DNA of 64,000 nt, from positions 1 to 64,000 of the forward strand of contig NZ_LACH01000044.1 of NCBI RefSeq assembly GCF_000968015.1, given 5' to 3'. Position 1 is the first letter of the stretch. Each line of letters opens with the position of its first letter. Source of the stretch: Pseudomonas fluorescens (GTDB lineage Bacteria > Pseudomonadota > Gammaproteobacteria > Pseudomonadales > Pseudomonadaceae). Under the pieces are notes generated by a model. That model saw only the letters and a program-made list of their open reading frames with translations, searched no databases and was not told the DNA's origin. The position numbers and the translations under genes were made by a program. Shown here piece after piece: positions 25,975 through 34,533 of this stretch.

Positions 25975-27597
25975 ATGTCGATCTATGAACAAGGGCTAAG
26001 CCCTGCGGCTGTCAATCATATTGCCTTGTCTCCCCTCAGCTTCATCGAGCGCACCGCCAGCGTTTATCCGGACTACCCCGCTGTCATCCATGGTTCCATT
26101 CGCCGCACCTGGGCGCAGACCTACACCCGCTGCCGCCGTCTGGCTTCGGCGCTGGCCGGTCGCGGCATCGGCAAGAACGACACGGTGGCCGTGATGCTGC
26201 CCAACATTCCCGAGATGCTTGAAGTGCACTTCGGCGTTCCGATGATTGGTGCGGTGCTCAACCCACTCAACGTGCGTCTGGATGCCGAAGCCATCGCCTT
26301 CATGCTGCAACATGGCGAAGCCAAGGTGCTGATTACCGACCGCGAGTTCCATGATGTGATTCACGCTGCCATTGGCATGCTCGATCACCCGCCGCTGGTC
26401 ATCGACGTTAATGACCCGGAGTACGGCGAAGGCCAGGCGGTCAGCGATCTGGACTATGAAGCGCTGTTGGCCGAAGGCGATCCGGCATTCGCCTGGCAAT
26501 GGCCGGCGAACGAATGGGACGCCATTTCGCTGAATTACACCTCTGGCACCACCGGCAACCCCAAAGGCGTTGTTTACCACCATCGCGGTGCGTACCTGAA
26601 CTCGTTGGGCAACCAGATGACCTGGGCCATGGGCAACCATCCGGTCTACCTCTGGACCCTGCCGATGTTCCATTGCAACGGTTGGTGCTACCCGTGGATC
26701 ATCACCGCCATGGCCGGTGTGCATGTGTTCCTGCGTCGCGTCGATCCACAAAAAATCCTCACGCTGATCCGCGAGCACCAGGTCACCCATCTGTGCGCTG
26801 CGCCGATCGTGCTCAATGCCTTGGTCAACATGCCGGAGTCGGCTAAAGCGGCGATCGATCACCCGGTCAACGCGATGGTCGCCGGTGCCGCACCACCGGC
26901 CAAAGTGATCGGTGCCGTGGAAGAAATGGGCATCAAGGTCACCCACGTCTATGGCCTGACCGAAACCTATGGCCCGGTGACGCTTTGCGCGTGGCATGCC
27001 GAATGGGATGAGTTGCCGCTGGACGAACGGGCGCAAATCAAATCCCGTCAGGGCGTGCGCTACCCGACGCTCGAAGGCGTGATGGTCGGCGACTCGAAGA
27101 CATTGGAGCCGACCCCTCGGGACGGTCAGACCATCGGTGAGATCTTCATGCGCGGCAACACCGTGATGAAGGGCTACCTGAAGAACCCGACCGCCACGGC
27201 CGAAGCGTTCGAAGGCGGCTGGTTCCACACCGGCGACCTGGCGGTGTGTCATCCGAACGGTTACGTCGAGATCAAGGACCGACTCAAGGACATCATCATT
27301 TCCGGCGGCGAGAACATTTCCACCATCGAACTGGAAGGTGTGCTCTATCGCCATCCAGCCGTCATGGAAGCGGCCGTCGTCGCCCGCCCTGATGAGAAAT
27401 GGGGCGAAACGCCCTGCGCCTTTATCACGTTAAAGGCTGATCACCAGGACGTTCGCGAGGCCGACATCATCAGTTTCTGCCGCGAACACCTGGCCGGCTT
27501 CAAAGTGCCGCGCACGGTGATCTTCACCCTGTTGCCGAAAACGTCCACCGGCAAAATCCAGAAGTACGTCCTGCGCGACAGGGCCAAAGCGCTCTAA
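25975..27597 (+). CDS. Acyl-CoA synthetase (AMP-forming), module 2
   Basis: 540 residues of the ANL superfamily: NYTSGTTGNPKGVVYHH, LPMFHCNGWCYPW, GGWFHTGDLAVCHPNGYVEIKDR and the C-terminal KTSTGKIQKYVLR with the adenylation lysine. The group is that of short- to medium-chain acyl or 3-methylthiopropionyl-CoA ligases (DmdB-like). ATG 25975 gives the family N-terminus, though no good ribosome site precedes it. It is the first gene of module 2 and faces the kinase/regulator pair. It is a distant paralogue of the ligase at 635. Confidence 0.89.
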   Translation: MSIYEQGLSPAAVNHIALSPLSFIERTASVYPDYPAVIHGSIRRTWAQTYTRCRRLASALAGRGIGKNDTVAVMLPNIPEMLEVHFGVPMIGAVLNPLNVRLDAEAIAFMLQHGEAKVLITDREFHDVIHAAIGMLDHPPLVIDVNDPEYGEGQAVSDLDYEALLAEGDPAFAWQWPANEWDAISLNYTSGTTGNPKGVVYHHRGAYLNSLGNQMTWAMGNHPVYLWTLPMFHCNGWCYPWIITAMAGVHVFLRRVDPQKILTLIREHQVTHLCAAPIVLNALVNMPESAKAAIDHPVNAMVAGAAPPAKVIGAVEEMGIKVTHVYGLTETYGPVTLCAWHAEWDELPLDERAQIKSRQGVRYPTLEGVMVGDSKTLEPTPRDGQTIGEIFMRGNTVMKGYLKNPTATAEAFEGGWFHTGDLAVCHPNGYVEIKDRLKDIIISGGENISTIELEGVLYRHPAVMEAAVVARPDEKWGETPCAFITLKADHQDVREADIISFCREHLAGFKVPRTVIFTLLPKTSTGKIQKYVLRDRAKAL

Positions 27598-27622
27598 CCC
27601 GAACCGACGTTGTACCACCCGG

Positions 27623-27643
27623 CGGCAGGTGTTTTACCTGCCG
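27623..27643 (+). other. Hairpin between ligase and DUF485 genes
   Basis: CGGCAGGT-gtttt-ACCTGCCG is a perfect eight-base stem in the 113-base gap. No T-run follows, so it is more likely an mRNA processing or attenuation structure than a full terminator. Confidence 0.5.
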
Positions 27644-27710
27644 CTTCGGGCTCGTGCACGCCGAATTCGGCCCCGTTCAAACGCCTATAACAACAAATGT
27701 GGAGCCACCC

Positions 27711-28037
27711 ATGATCGACATCCATTCAACCGATACCCAACGCTGTGAACGCATTCGGTCCAACCCGAAATTCCTTCAATTGGTGAGCAGCCGTTCGCGC
27801 CTGGCCTGGTCGCTGAGTGCTGCGGTGCTGGGCACTTACTACGCGTTCATGCTGGTGGTGGCGTTTGCCCCGCAGTGGCTGCATGCGCCGCTCGCCGAGC
27901 ATCGGATGTTGACCCTGGGCATGCCGGTTGGCGCGGCGATCATCATTTTTTCCTGGCTACTGACCGGCTGGTACGTCTACAGCGCTAACACGCGTTTCGA
28001 TGCACTGGGCGCCGCCATTCTCGAGGAGAGCAAGTAA
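27711..28037 (+). CDS. DUF485 small inner-membrane protein, module 2
   Basis: 108 residues, two transmembrane helices, and the family N-terminal block IRSNPKFLQLVSSRSRLAWSLS. ATG 27711 follows TGTGGAG; the longer frame from 27654 has no ribosome site. The stop overlaps the next start (TAATG), which couples it to the symporter. It is the paralogue of the gene at 3197 and probably the accessory partner of the symporter. Confidence 0.89.
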   Translation: MIDIHSTDTQRCERIRSNPKFLQLVSSRSRLAWSLSAAVLGTYYAFMLVVAFAPQWLHAPLAEHRMLTLGMPVGAAIIIFSWLLTGWYVYSANTRFDALGAAILEESK

Positions 28038-29707
28038 TGACTCTTCTGCGTAAACTTCTCCTCGCCGCTGCCGGGCTGTTGCCGGCCTCCGTTGTGCTGG
28101 CTGCACCCGCGCTGGGTGCGGTGGAAAAACAACCGCTCAACCTGCATGCGATCGGCATGTTCTTCGTCTTCGTGCTGGGCACGCTGGCCATCACTTGGTG
28201 GGCCGCGCGGCAAACCAAATCCACGTCGGATTTCTACACTGCGGGCGGTGGCATCACCGGGTTCCAGAACGGTCTGGCGATTGCCGGCGACTACATGTCC
28301 GCCGCCACGCTGCTGGGGCTGTCCAGCCTGGTGTTTGCCAAGGGCTACGACGGCTTCATCTATACCATCGGCTTCTTCGTCGGCTGGCCGATCATCACCT
28401 TCCTGATGGCCGAGCGTTTGCGCAATCTGGGGCGCTACACCTTTGCCGACATCGTGTCCTATCGACTGGACCAGAACAAAGTGCGGATCTTCGCCGCCTT
28501 CGGTTCGCTGACGGTGGTGTGCTGCTATCTGATCGTGCAGATGGTCGGTGCCGGTCAGTTGATCAAATTGCTGTTCGGTCTCGACTACCCGGTTGCGGTG
28601 GTGATCGTCGGCGCGCTGATGCTGGTGTACGTGATCTTCGGCGGCATGATCGCCACCACCTGGGTGCAGATCATCAAGGCTGTGTTGCTGCTTGCCGGCG
28701 GCACGACCCTGGCGGTCATGGCGATGTCGCAATTCGGTTTCAGCTACGAAACCCTGGCCACCAAAGCCGTCGAAGCCCACGCCAGTGGCTGGAACATCAT
28801 GGGCCCTGGCTCGATGCTTGCCGACCCGATCAACACCGCTTCGATGTCGCTGGGCCTGGTGTTCGGGATTGCCGGTCTGCCGCACATCCTGATGCGCTTC
28901 TTCACCGTGCCTAACGCCAAGGAAGCGCGTAAGTCGGTGTTCTACGCCACCGGTTTCATCGGTTTCTTCTTCCTTGTCGTCTGCACCCTGGGCTTTGCCG
29001 CGATGGTGATCATCGGCACCGACCCGCAGTACTACGTTAATGGTGAAGTCGGCGGCGCCTTGATTGGCGGCGGCAACATGGTCGCCATGCACCTGGCCAA
29101 AGCGGTCGGTGGCAACCTGTTCTTCGGTTTCCTCTCGGCCGTGGCCTTCGCCACCATTCTGGCAGTAGTTTCCGGGCTGGCCCTGGCCGGTGCCTCGGCG
29201 ATATCCCACGACCTCTACGCCACGGTGTTCAAGAAAGGCAAAGCCAGCCAGAAACAGGAAATGCGCGTGACCCGCATGGCCACTGTCGGCCTTGGCATCA
29301 TCGCGATTCTGCTGGGCATTCTGTTCGAGAAGATGAACGTCGCGTTCCTGGTGGGCCTGACCTTCGGCATCGCCGCATCGACCAACTTCCCGGTGCTGAT
29401 CATGGCCATGTACTGGAAAGGCTTGACCACCAAAGGCGCGATCATCGGCGGTTTCGCCGGCCTGATCTGCGCGCTGGTGCTGGTGATCCTGTCGCCAGCC
29501 GTCTGGGTCACCGTGCTCGGCCATGCTCACGCGATCTTCCCGTACGACCACCCGGCGCTGTTCTCCATGCCGCTGGCGTTCCTCGTGATCGTCGTGGTGT
29601 CGAAACTCGACCGCAGCGTGCGGGCCGACAAAGAGCGTGACGCTTACGCCGACCAGTTCGTTCGCGCCCAGACCGGCCTCGGTGCCGCCAGCGCTTCCAG
29701 CCATTGA
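28037..29707 (+). CDS. Sodium:solute symporter, ActP-like, module 2
   Basis: 556 residues with a cleavable-looking N-terminus (ending VVLA-AP) and about 13 membrane helices. SSS-family blocks match those of the copy at 3508: STSDFYTAGGGITGFQNG, GDYMSAATLLG, MIATTWVQIIKAVLLL, MRFFTVPNAKEARKS and NFPVLIMAMYWKGLT. It should take up the carboxylate that the module degrades. The short C-terminal tail is polar and cytoplasmic. An acetate role (ActP proper) is possible, but the neighbours favour a longer acid. Confidence 0.88.
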   Translation: MTLLRKLLLAAAGLLPASVVLAAPALGAVEKQPLNLHAIGMFFVFVLGTLAITWWAARQTKSTSDFYTAGGGITGFQNGLAIAGDYMSAATLLGLSSLVFAKGYDGFIYTIGFFVGWPIITFLMAERLRNLGRYTFADIVSYRLDQNKVRIFAAFGSLTVVCCYLIVQMVGAGQLIKLLFGLDYPVAVVIVGALMLVYVIFGGMIATTWVQIIKAVLLLAGGTTLAVMAMSQFGFSYETLATKAVEAHASGWNIMGPGSMLADPINTASMSLGLVFGIAGLPHILMRFFTVPNAKEARKSVFYATGFIGFFFLVVCTLGFAAMVIIGTDPQYYVNGEVGGALIGGGNMVAMHLAKAVGGNLFFGFLSAVAFATILAVVSGLALAGASAISHDLYATVFKKGKASQKQEMRVTRMATVGLGIIAILLGILFEKMNVAFLVGLTFGIAASTNFPVLIMAMYWKGLTTKGAIIGGFAGLICALVLVILSPAVWVTVLGHAHAIFPYDHPALFSMPLAFLVIVVVSKLDRSVRADKERDAYADQFVRAQTGLGAASASSH

Positions 29708-29771
29708 TTGAAAGGGCACGGCCCGCTCAAGCAGCGCCGTGCCCATCGCACAACCTTTTGAGGTTCACGTT

Positions 29772-31544
29772 ATGCCCGAATTCAACGCCCCGCTGCGCGA
29801 CATGCGCTTTGTCTTGCATGAAGTGTTCGACGCCCCGGCCCTGTGGGCACGCCTGCCCGCCCTGGCCGACAGTGTCGACGCCGCCACCGCTGACGCCATT
29901 CTTGAGGAGGCGGCCAAAGTCACCGCGCACCTGATTGCGCCATTGAATCGCAGTGGCGACGAGGAAGGCGCCCAGTGGGTCGATGGCCAGGTCAGCACGC
30001 CAATCGGTTTCAAACAGGCTTATGCCACCTACATCGAAGGCGGCTGGGTAGGCCTTTCCGGTAACACCGATTTCGGCGGCATGGGCATGCCGAAGATGCT
30101 CGCCGTGCAGTTCGAAGAAATGCTCTACGGCGCCAATTCCAGCTTCGCCCTGTATTCAGCGTTGAGTTCCGGCGCCTGCCTGGCACTGGATGCCCACGCC
30201 AGCGACACCCTGAAAAACCTCTACCTGCCGCCTATGTACGAAGGCCGCTGGGCCGGTTCCATGTGCCTGACCGAAGCTCACGCTGGCACCGATCTGGGGA
30301 TTATCCGCACCCGCGCCGAACCACAGGCCGACGGCAGCTTCAGCATTACCGGCAGCAAGATCTTCATCACCGGTGGCGATCAGGACCTGACCGAAAACAT
30401 TGTCCATCTGGTGCTGGCGAAACTGCCGGACGCACCGGCGGGACCGAAAGGCATCTCGCTGTTTGTCGTGCCCAAAGTGCGGGTCAATGCTGACGGTTCC
30501 CTCGGCGCTGCCAACGCCGTGAGTTGCGGTTCGATCGAACACAAGATGGGCATCAAGGCCTCGGCCACCTGCGTGATGAACTTCGATGGCGCCAGCGGCT
30601 GGCTGGTTGGCGAGGCCAACAAAGGCCTGGCGGCGATGTTCACCATGATGAACTACGAGCGCTTGTCCATCGGCATTCAAGGCATTGGCTGCGCCGAAGC
30701 GTCCTATCAAAGCGCCGTGGCTTACGCCCGAGAACGTGTGCAGAGCCGCGCGCCGACCGGTGCTGTTGCTCCGGACAAAGTGGCCGACCCGATCATCGTC
30801 CATCCTGATGTGCGCCGCATGTTGCTGAGCATGAAAGCCATGACCGAAGGTGGACGAGCGTTCGCCAGTTATGTCGGTCAGCAACTCGATCTGGCGAAGT
30901 TTTCCGATGACGCCAACGAACGCGACAGCGCGCAAACGCTGGTCGCGCTGCTCACTCCAGTAGCCAAGGCATTTTTCACCGACACCGGCCTCGAAAGCTG
31001 CATCAACGGCCAGCAAGTGTTCGGCGGCCATGGCTACATCCGAGAATGGGGCCAGGAACAATTGGTCCGTGACGTGCGCATCGCGCAGATCTACGAAGGC
31101 ACCAACGGCATTCAAGCCCTGGACCTGCTCGGACGCAAAGTGCTCGCCGACAAGGGCGTTGCGCTGCGCCAGTTCACCGCTGAAATCCGACATTTCGCCC
31201 ATCAGCCTGACGCGCCCTACTCCGCTCGACTGTTCGATGCCGTGCAGCGTCTGGAAGACCTGAGCGACTGGCTACAGGATCAGGCCGCGACCAACCGCAA
31301 CGAAGTCGGCGCCGCGTCGGTGGAGTATTTGCACCTGTTCGGTTACGTCGCCTACGCCTGGCTTTGGGCGCGCATGGCTCAGGTGGCCAAGCAAAAGCTG
31401 CACGAAGACGAAGGGTTTTATGGCGCGAAAATCGCCACCGCCGACTTCTATATCCACCGCCTCCTGCCACGCATTCTGAGCCTGGAGCAATCCATCCGCG
31501 CGGGCAGTGCCTCGTTGTTTGGCCTGAGCGCCGAACAGTTCTAA
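29772..31544 (+). CDS. Acyl-CoA dehydrogenase, DmdC-like, module 2
   Basis: 590 residues. The FAD/substrate blocks MCLTEAHAGTDLG, KIFITGGDQDLTEN and IYEGTNGIQALDLLGRK are present, the last with the expected catalytic glutamate; QVFGGHGYIREWGQEQ precedes it. The start ATG 29772 has TGAGG upstream; the frame from 29739 overlaps nothing but lacks a ribosome site. It is the paralogue of the gene at 5201 with the same position after the symporter. No crotonase is encoded in this module, so hydration would be done by enzymes elsewhere. Confidence 0.89.
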   Translation: MPEFNAPLRDMRFVLHEVFDAPALWARLPALADSVDAATADAILEEAAKVTAHLIAPLNRSGDEEGAQWVDGQVSTPIGFKQAYATYIEGGWVGLSGNTDFGGMGMPKMLAVQFEEMLYGANSSFALYSALSSGACLALDAHASDTLKNLYLPPMYEGRWAGSMCLTEAHAGTDLGIIRTRAEPQADGSFSITGSKIFITGGDQDLTENIVHLVLAKLPDAPAGPKGISLFVVPKVRVNADGSLGAANAVSCGSIEHKMGIKASATCVMNFDGASGWLVGEANKGLAAMFTMMNYERLSIGIQGIGCAEASYQSAVAYARERVQSRAPTGAVAPDKVADPIIVHPDVRRMLLSMKAMTEGGRAFASYVGQQLDLAKFSDDANERDSAQTLVALLTPVAKAFFTDTGLESCINGQQVFGGHGYIREWGQEQLVRDVRIAQIYEGTNGIQALDLLGRKVLADKGVALRQFTAEIRHFAHQPDAPYSARLFDAVQRLEDLSDWLQDQAATNRNEVGAASVEYLHLFGYVAYAWLWARMAQVAKQKLHEDEGFYGAKIATADFYIHRLLPRILSLEQSIRAGSASLFGLSAEQF

Positions 31545-31606
31545 CGATTGAACCGCACGCGGCGCCACGCTCCTGTCTTTTCGGCGTTCGCGTTTTTTAT
31601 CGATAA

Positions 31607-31629
31607 GCCCTCGCCCACCTGGCGAGGGC
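31607..31629 (+). other. Hairpin between acyl-CoA dehydrogenase and porin
   Basis: GCCCTCGCC-cacct-GGCGAGGGC, a perfect nine-base stem, preceded by a T-run and not followed by one. It may partly terminate or set the relative level of porin mRNA. Confidence 0.55.
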
Positions 31630-31672
31630 CGCGGGACCTGTCTTTCCATAATAAAAACAAAGGGGCTTCACC

Positions 31673-32941
31673 ATGGACCGCAACACCCGCACCCTCGCTA
31701 CCCGACTCTTGCTGGCCGGCGGCGTCATCAGCCTCTCGGCCCCCGCCGCTGCTGACTTTGTCAAAGACAGCAAGGCCAGTCTTGAGCTGCGCAACTTCTA
31801 TTTCAACCGTGACTATCGCCAGGACAACGCCGCTCAATCCAAACAAGAGGAATGGGCCCAGGGCTTCTTGCTGCGCTATGAATCGGGCTTCACCGACGGT
31901 TTGATCGGTGTCGGTTTCGATGCCATCGGCCTGGTTGGCGTCAAGCTCGATTCCAGCCCGGATCGCGCCGGTTCCGGCCTGCTCAAACGCCATCGCGACA
32001 CAAGCAAAGGGGCGCAGGACGAGTACGGCGAACTGGGCCTGACCGCCAAAGTGCGCGCCTCTAAAAGCACCCTGAAACTCGGCACGTTGCTGCCGAAACT
32101 GCCGACGCTACTGGCCAACGATTCACGGCTGTTGCCGCAAACCTTCAAGGGCGGTCAGTTGACGTCGCTGGAGCTCGAAGGCTTGACCGTGGATGCCGGG
32201 CGACTGACGCAGGTCAATCAGCGCGACTCCTCGGACTACGAGGACATGGGCATCACCCGAACCGGCGCCAAGGGCATCACCACACGTCATGTCGACAGCG
32301 ACAGCTTCGATTTCGCCAGCCTGAACTACAAATGGACCAGCAACCTCGCCACCGGCTACAGCTACGGTCACCTCGACAACTTCTACAGCCAGCATCTGAT
32401 CAACCTGACCTACGTGTTGCCAGTCACAACCGGCCAGTCGCTGAAGACAGATCTGCGCTTCGCCCGCTCCACGGACGATGGCGGCAGCAATGTCGATAAC
32501 AATGCGATTGGCGCGATGTTCACCTACAACCTCGGCGGGCATGCGTTCGGTCTGGGTTATCAAGGCATGAGCGGCGACACCGGCTACGCCTACGTCAACG
32601 GCACTGATGCGTTCCTGGTGAACTTCGTGCAGATCGGCGACTTCGCCAGCAAGGACGAAAAGTCCTGGCAAGCGCGTTACGACTACAACTTTGCGGCCAT
32701 CGGCGTACCGGGGCTGACCTTCATGACCCGCTACCTCACCGGCGACAACATCGATCTGGGCGGCAATCGTCCGGAAGGCAAGGAATGGGAACGGGATACC
32801 GACATCGGCTATGTCGTACAGAGCGGGCCGCTGAAGAATGTCGGGGTGAAATGGCGTAACGCGACGGTGCGCTCGACCAACTTCGGCAGCGACCTGGATG
32901 AAAATCGCCTGATCGTCAGCTACACCCTGCCGATCTGGTAA
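31673..32941 (+). CDS. OprD-family outer-membrane porin
   Basis: 422 residues. Signal peptide about 28 residues ending APAAA-D; then alternating beta-strands, the OprD-type start SKASLELRNFYFNRDYR, WAQGFLLRYESGFTDG, and a C-terminal aromatic end (SYTLPIW) typical of outer-membrane barrels. OprD/OpdK-type channels pass carboxylates through the outer membrane, so this completes the uptake path of module 2. AAAGGGG precedes the start. A terminator follows at 32961. Confidence 0.92.
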   Translation: MDRNTRTLATRLLLAGGVISLSAPAAADFVKDSKASLELRNFYFNRDYRQDNAAQSKQEEWAQGFLLRYESGFTDGLIGVGFDAIGLVGVKLDSSPDRAGSGLLKRHRDTSKGAQDEYGELGLTAKVRASKSTLKLGTLLPKLPTLLANDSRLLPQTFKGGQLTSLELEGLTVDAGRLTQVNQRDSSDYEDMGITRTGAKGITTRHVDSDSFDFASLNYKWTSNLATGYSYGHLDNFYSQHLINLTYVLPVTTGQSLKTDLRFARSTDDGGSNVDNNAIGAMFTYNLGGHAFGLGYQGMSGDTGYAYVNGTDAFLVNFVQIGDFASKDEKSWQARYDYNFAAIGVPGLTFMTRYLTGDNIDLGGNRPEGKEWERDTDIGYVVQSGPLKNVGVKWRNATVRSTNFGSDLDENRLIVSYTLPIW

Positions 32942-32960
32942 GCCAATTCAGGTTCACAAG

Positions 32961-32993
32961 GGGGACTCGCTTGACGGCGCAGTCCTCTTTTTT
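32961..32993 (+). terminator. Rho-independent terminator after module 2
   Basis: GGGGACT-CGC...GCGC-AGTCCTC followed by a six-base T-run; the stem has one G-T pair. It lies 20 bases past the porin stop. Confidence 0.85.
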
Positions 32994-33025
32994 ATTCTGG
33001 ATTTTCGCAGTGATGGCGGGCCTCA

Positions 33026-33088
33026 TCGCGAGCAGGCTCGCTCCCACAGGGGGAATGCGGTCAACTGTGGGAGCGGGCTTGCTCGCGA
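33026..33088. repeat. REP pair (REPIN) between module 2 and the PHB locus
   Basis: TCGCGAGCAGGCTCGCTCC (from 33026) and its inverse GGAGCGGGCTTGCTCGCGA (to 33088) form a long hairpin with one or two mismatches. It marks the junction between the porin terminator and the PHB cluster. Confidence 0.88.
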
Positions 33089-33127
33089 AGTCGGCCTCAA
33101 AGGCGCCAAAGATGAGAGTAGGTTAAG

Positions 33128-33673
33128 ATGCCTGCAAACCAGGCTCGCCACGAGACACCCCGCATGCCAGATTCGCCCCGTCTGATCAAGAAGTACCCCA
33201 ATCGCCGACTCTACGACACCCACACCAGCAGTCACCTGACGCTGGCGGACATTCGTCAGTTGGTCGTCGATAAAGTGGCGTTTCAGGTGGTCGATGCCAA
33301 GAGCGGCGAGGACCTGACGCGCAGCATCCTGCTGCAAGTGATTCTGGAAGCCGAAAGCGGCGGTGAGCCCATCTTCACCACCGAAATGCTGCTGGGGGTT
33401 ATCCAGTTCTACGGCCCTTATCAGGGCGTTCTCGGCAGTTACCTGGACAAGAGCATTCAGACCGTCATCGACATCCAGTCCCAGACCGGCGCGCAGTCGT
33501 CCGAGGCCTGGAGCGACTTCATGCATCAACAGGCCCCGGTGATGCAGGACCTGATGCGCCAATATGTCGACCAGTCCAAGGCGTTGTACCTCAATACCCA
33601 GAACCTGTTTGGCATGTTCGGCGGTAAACCTGGCACCGATAACGGGCCGAAAAAAAATGGCGATGGGGAATAA
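33128..33673 (+). CDS. phaR: PhaR/PhbF-type polyhydroxyalkanoate regulator
   Basis: 181 residues. The PHB/PHA accumulation regulator DNA-binding domain is clear (LIKKYPNRRLYDTHTSSHLT, about 17-36), followed by the PHB accumulation domain (LLGVIQFYGPYQGVLGSYLD) and a helical tail. Such repressors bind both DNA and PHB granules, releasing phasin and synthesis genes when polymer forms. In Pseudomonas sp. with PHB this gene is called phbF. Start ATG 33128 has TAGG upstream; ATG 33164 is an alternative. Its last codons lie in the hairpin that terminates the convergent phasin gene. Confidence 0.9.
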   Translation: MPANQARHETPRMPDSPRLIKKYPNRRLYDTHTSSHLTLADIRQLVVDKVAFQVVDAKSGEDLTRSILLQVILEAESGGEPIFTTEMLLGVIQFYGPYQGVLGSYLDKSIQTVIDIQSQTGAQSSEAWSDFMHQQAPVMQDLMRQYVDQSKALYLNTQNLFGMFGGKPGTDNGPKKNGDGE

Positions 33674-33686
33674 ACCCATCGCCATT
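33651..33686 (-). terminator. Terminator of the phasin gene, inside the end of phaR
   Basis: On the minus strand AATGGCGATGGG, a seven-base loop and CCCATCGCCATT form a perfect 12-base stem followed by a seven-base T-run. The arms are 33656-33667 and 33675-33686, so the phaR stop codon (33671-33673) lies in the loop. Confidence 0.9.
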
Positions 33687-33708
33687 GGTGCCGCTGATCT
33701 AATGCGAC

Positions 33709-34278
33709 TTACTTGTTACCGCTAGTAGCCTTGGCACTTGCTTCTGGAGCAGCTTTGGTCGCCGCGGCAGATGCTGCGTCGAAACTGCTCTGAGCTACAT
33801 CGGCAGCCTGTTTTACGGCTTTCTGTGCGCTTTCGAACACAGTGCCGGCATTCGCCAGGCTCGACTTGAACGCGGCCACAACTGGCTCGGAGCCGGCCGG
33901 TGCATTCTTGCTGATGGCTTCAACGAACTCTTGCACCTGCTGGGTGCCCGCTTCGACCTGACCCGAAGTCAGTTTGGCGATGTCCGACTGAGTACCGACG
34001 ATCAGCGCTTGAACCTGACGATTGAACTCGGCCAGACGTTCGGTCTGTGCACTCGGCTGGGTGAAAGAAGCCTGCAGCTCGGCGAAACCTTGTGGATCAC
34101 GTACGGCCAGCAGCTTGCGAACACCTTCGAAGTGCTCTTCGGTGGAGTCACGCAGTGCCTTGAACTGCAACTGGCTGAGCTGTTCAACGCTGGCGAAGAC
34201 TTTGCCGCTGATTTGCTGCAAAAGATCGAGGTTGGCTTTCTGAGCGGTTTGCAGTTTTTCCGAATTGAAAAAAGACAT
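33709..34278 (-). CDS. phaP: Phasin (PHB granule surface protein)
   Basis: 189 residues, all helical: FFNSEKLQTAQKANLDLLQQ, FKALRDSTEEHFEGVRKLL, then a long amphipathic middle and an Ala/Ser/Lys-rich tail (AASAAATKAAPEASAKAT). This is the phasin_2 family that coats PHB granules and sets their size and number. AGGAG precedes ATG 34278. It is divergent from phbX, with an operator-like repeat between, and convergent with phaR. Known as phbP in related loci. Confidence 0.92.
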   Translation of the reverse strand: MSFFNSEKLQTAQKANLDLLQQISGKVFASVEQLSQLQFKALRDSTEEHFEGVRKLLAVRDPQGFAELQASFTQPSAQTERLAEFNRQVQALIVGTQSDIAKLTSGQVEAGTQQVQEFVEAISKNAPAGSEPVVAAFKSSLANAGTVFESAQKAVKQAADVAQSSFDAASAAATKAAPEASAKATSGNK

Positions 34279-34361
34279 GCTTGAATCTCCTGGTACTAGA
34301 AGGCCCTGATGGACCTGAGGACGCGATAGCGATCCGGCCAGTCATCGCGTTAGCCTTGATA

Positions 34362-34409
34362 TTGCAGTGCACAAAACTATTTGGCAACGTCTATTTTTGT
34401 GCGGTGCAA
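34362..34409. promoter_or_regulatory. Candidate PhaR/PhbF operator between phasin and phbX
   Basis: TTGCAGTGCACAAAA (34362-34376) and TTTTGTGCGGTGCAA (34395-34409) form a 15-base inverted repeat with two mismatches, centred between the divergent phasin and phbX genes. TGC-rich elements are known targets of PhaR-type proteins. A similar element lies 20 bases before phaB. Rest of the 34279-34533 gap shows the two ribosome sites and no gene. Confidence 0.6.
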
Positions 34410-34533
34410 AATAACCTTTGCTAAAGCCCTCCTTATTCGCTGTAAACTCCTGCTCATCGAACGGCCGGGCTAGACCTCTTTAACTAAAGGGTTCAGATGG
34501 GCCGGTTCCCATGTACAGCGTCAGGAGATCACG

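Noticed and set aside
27977..29746. 589-codon open frame opposite the module 2 symporter
   Set aside because: Histidine- and glutamine-rich translation typical of antisense frames of membrane-protein genes.
33024..33128. Second attachment site matching the tRNA-Sec 3' end
   Set aside because: Looked for by eye near the left end of the PHB locus; only a REPIN was found, no copy of the tRNA end.
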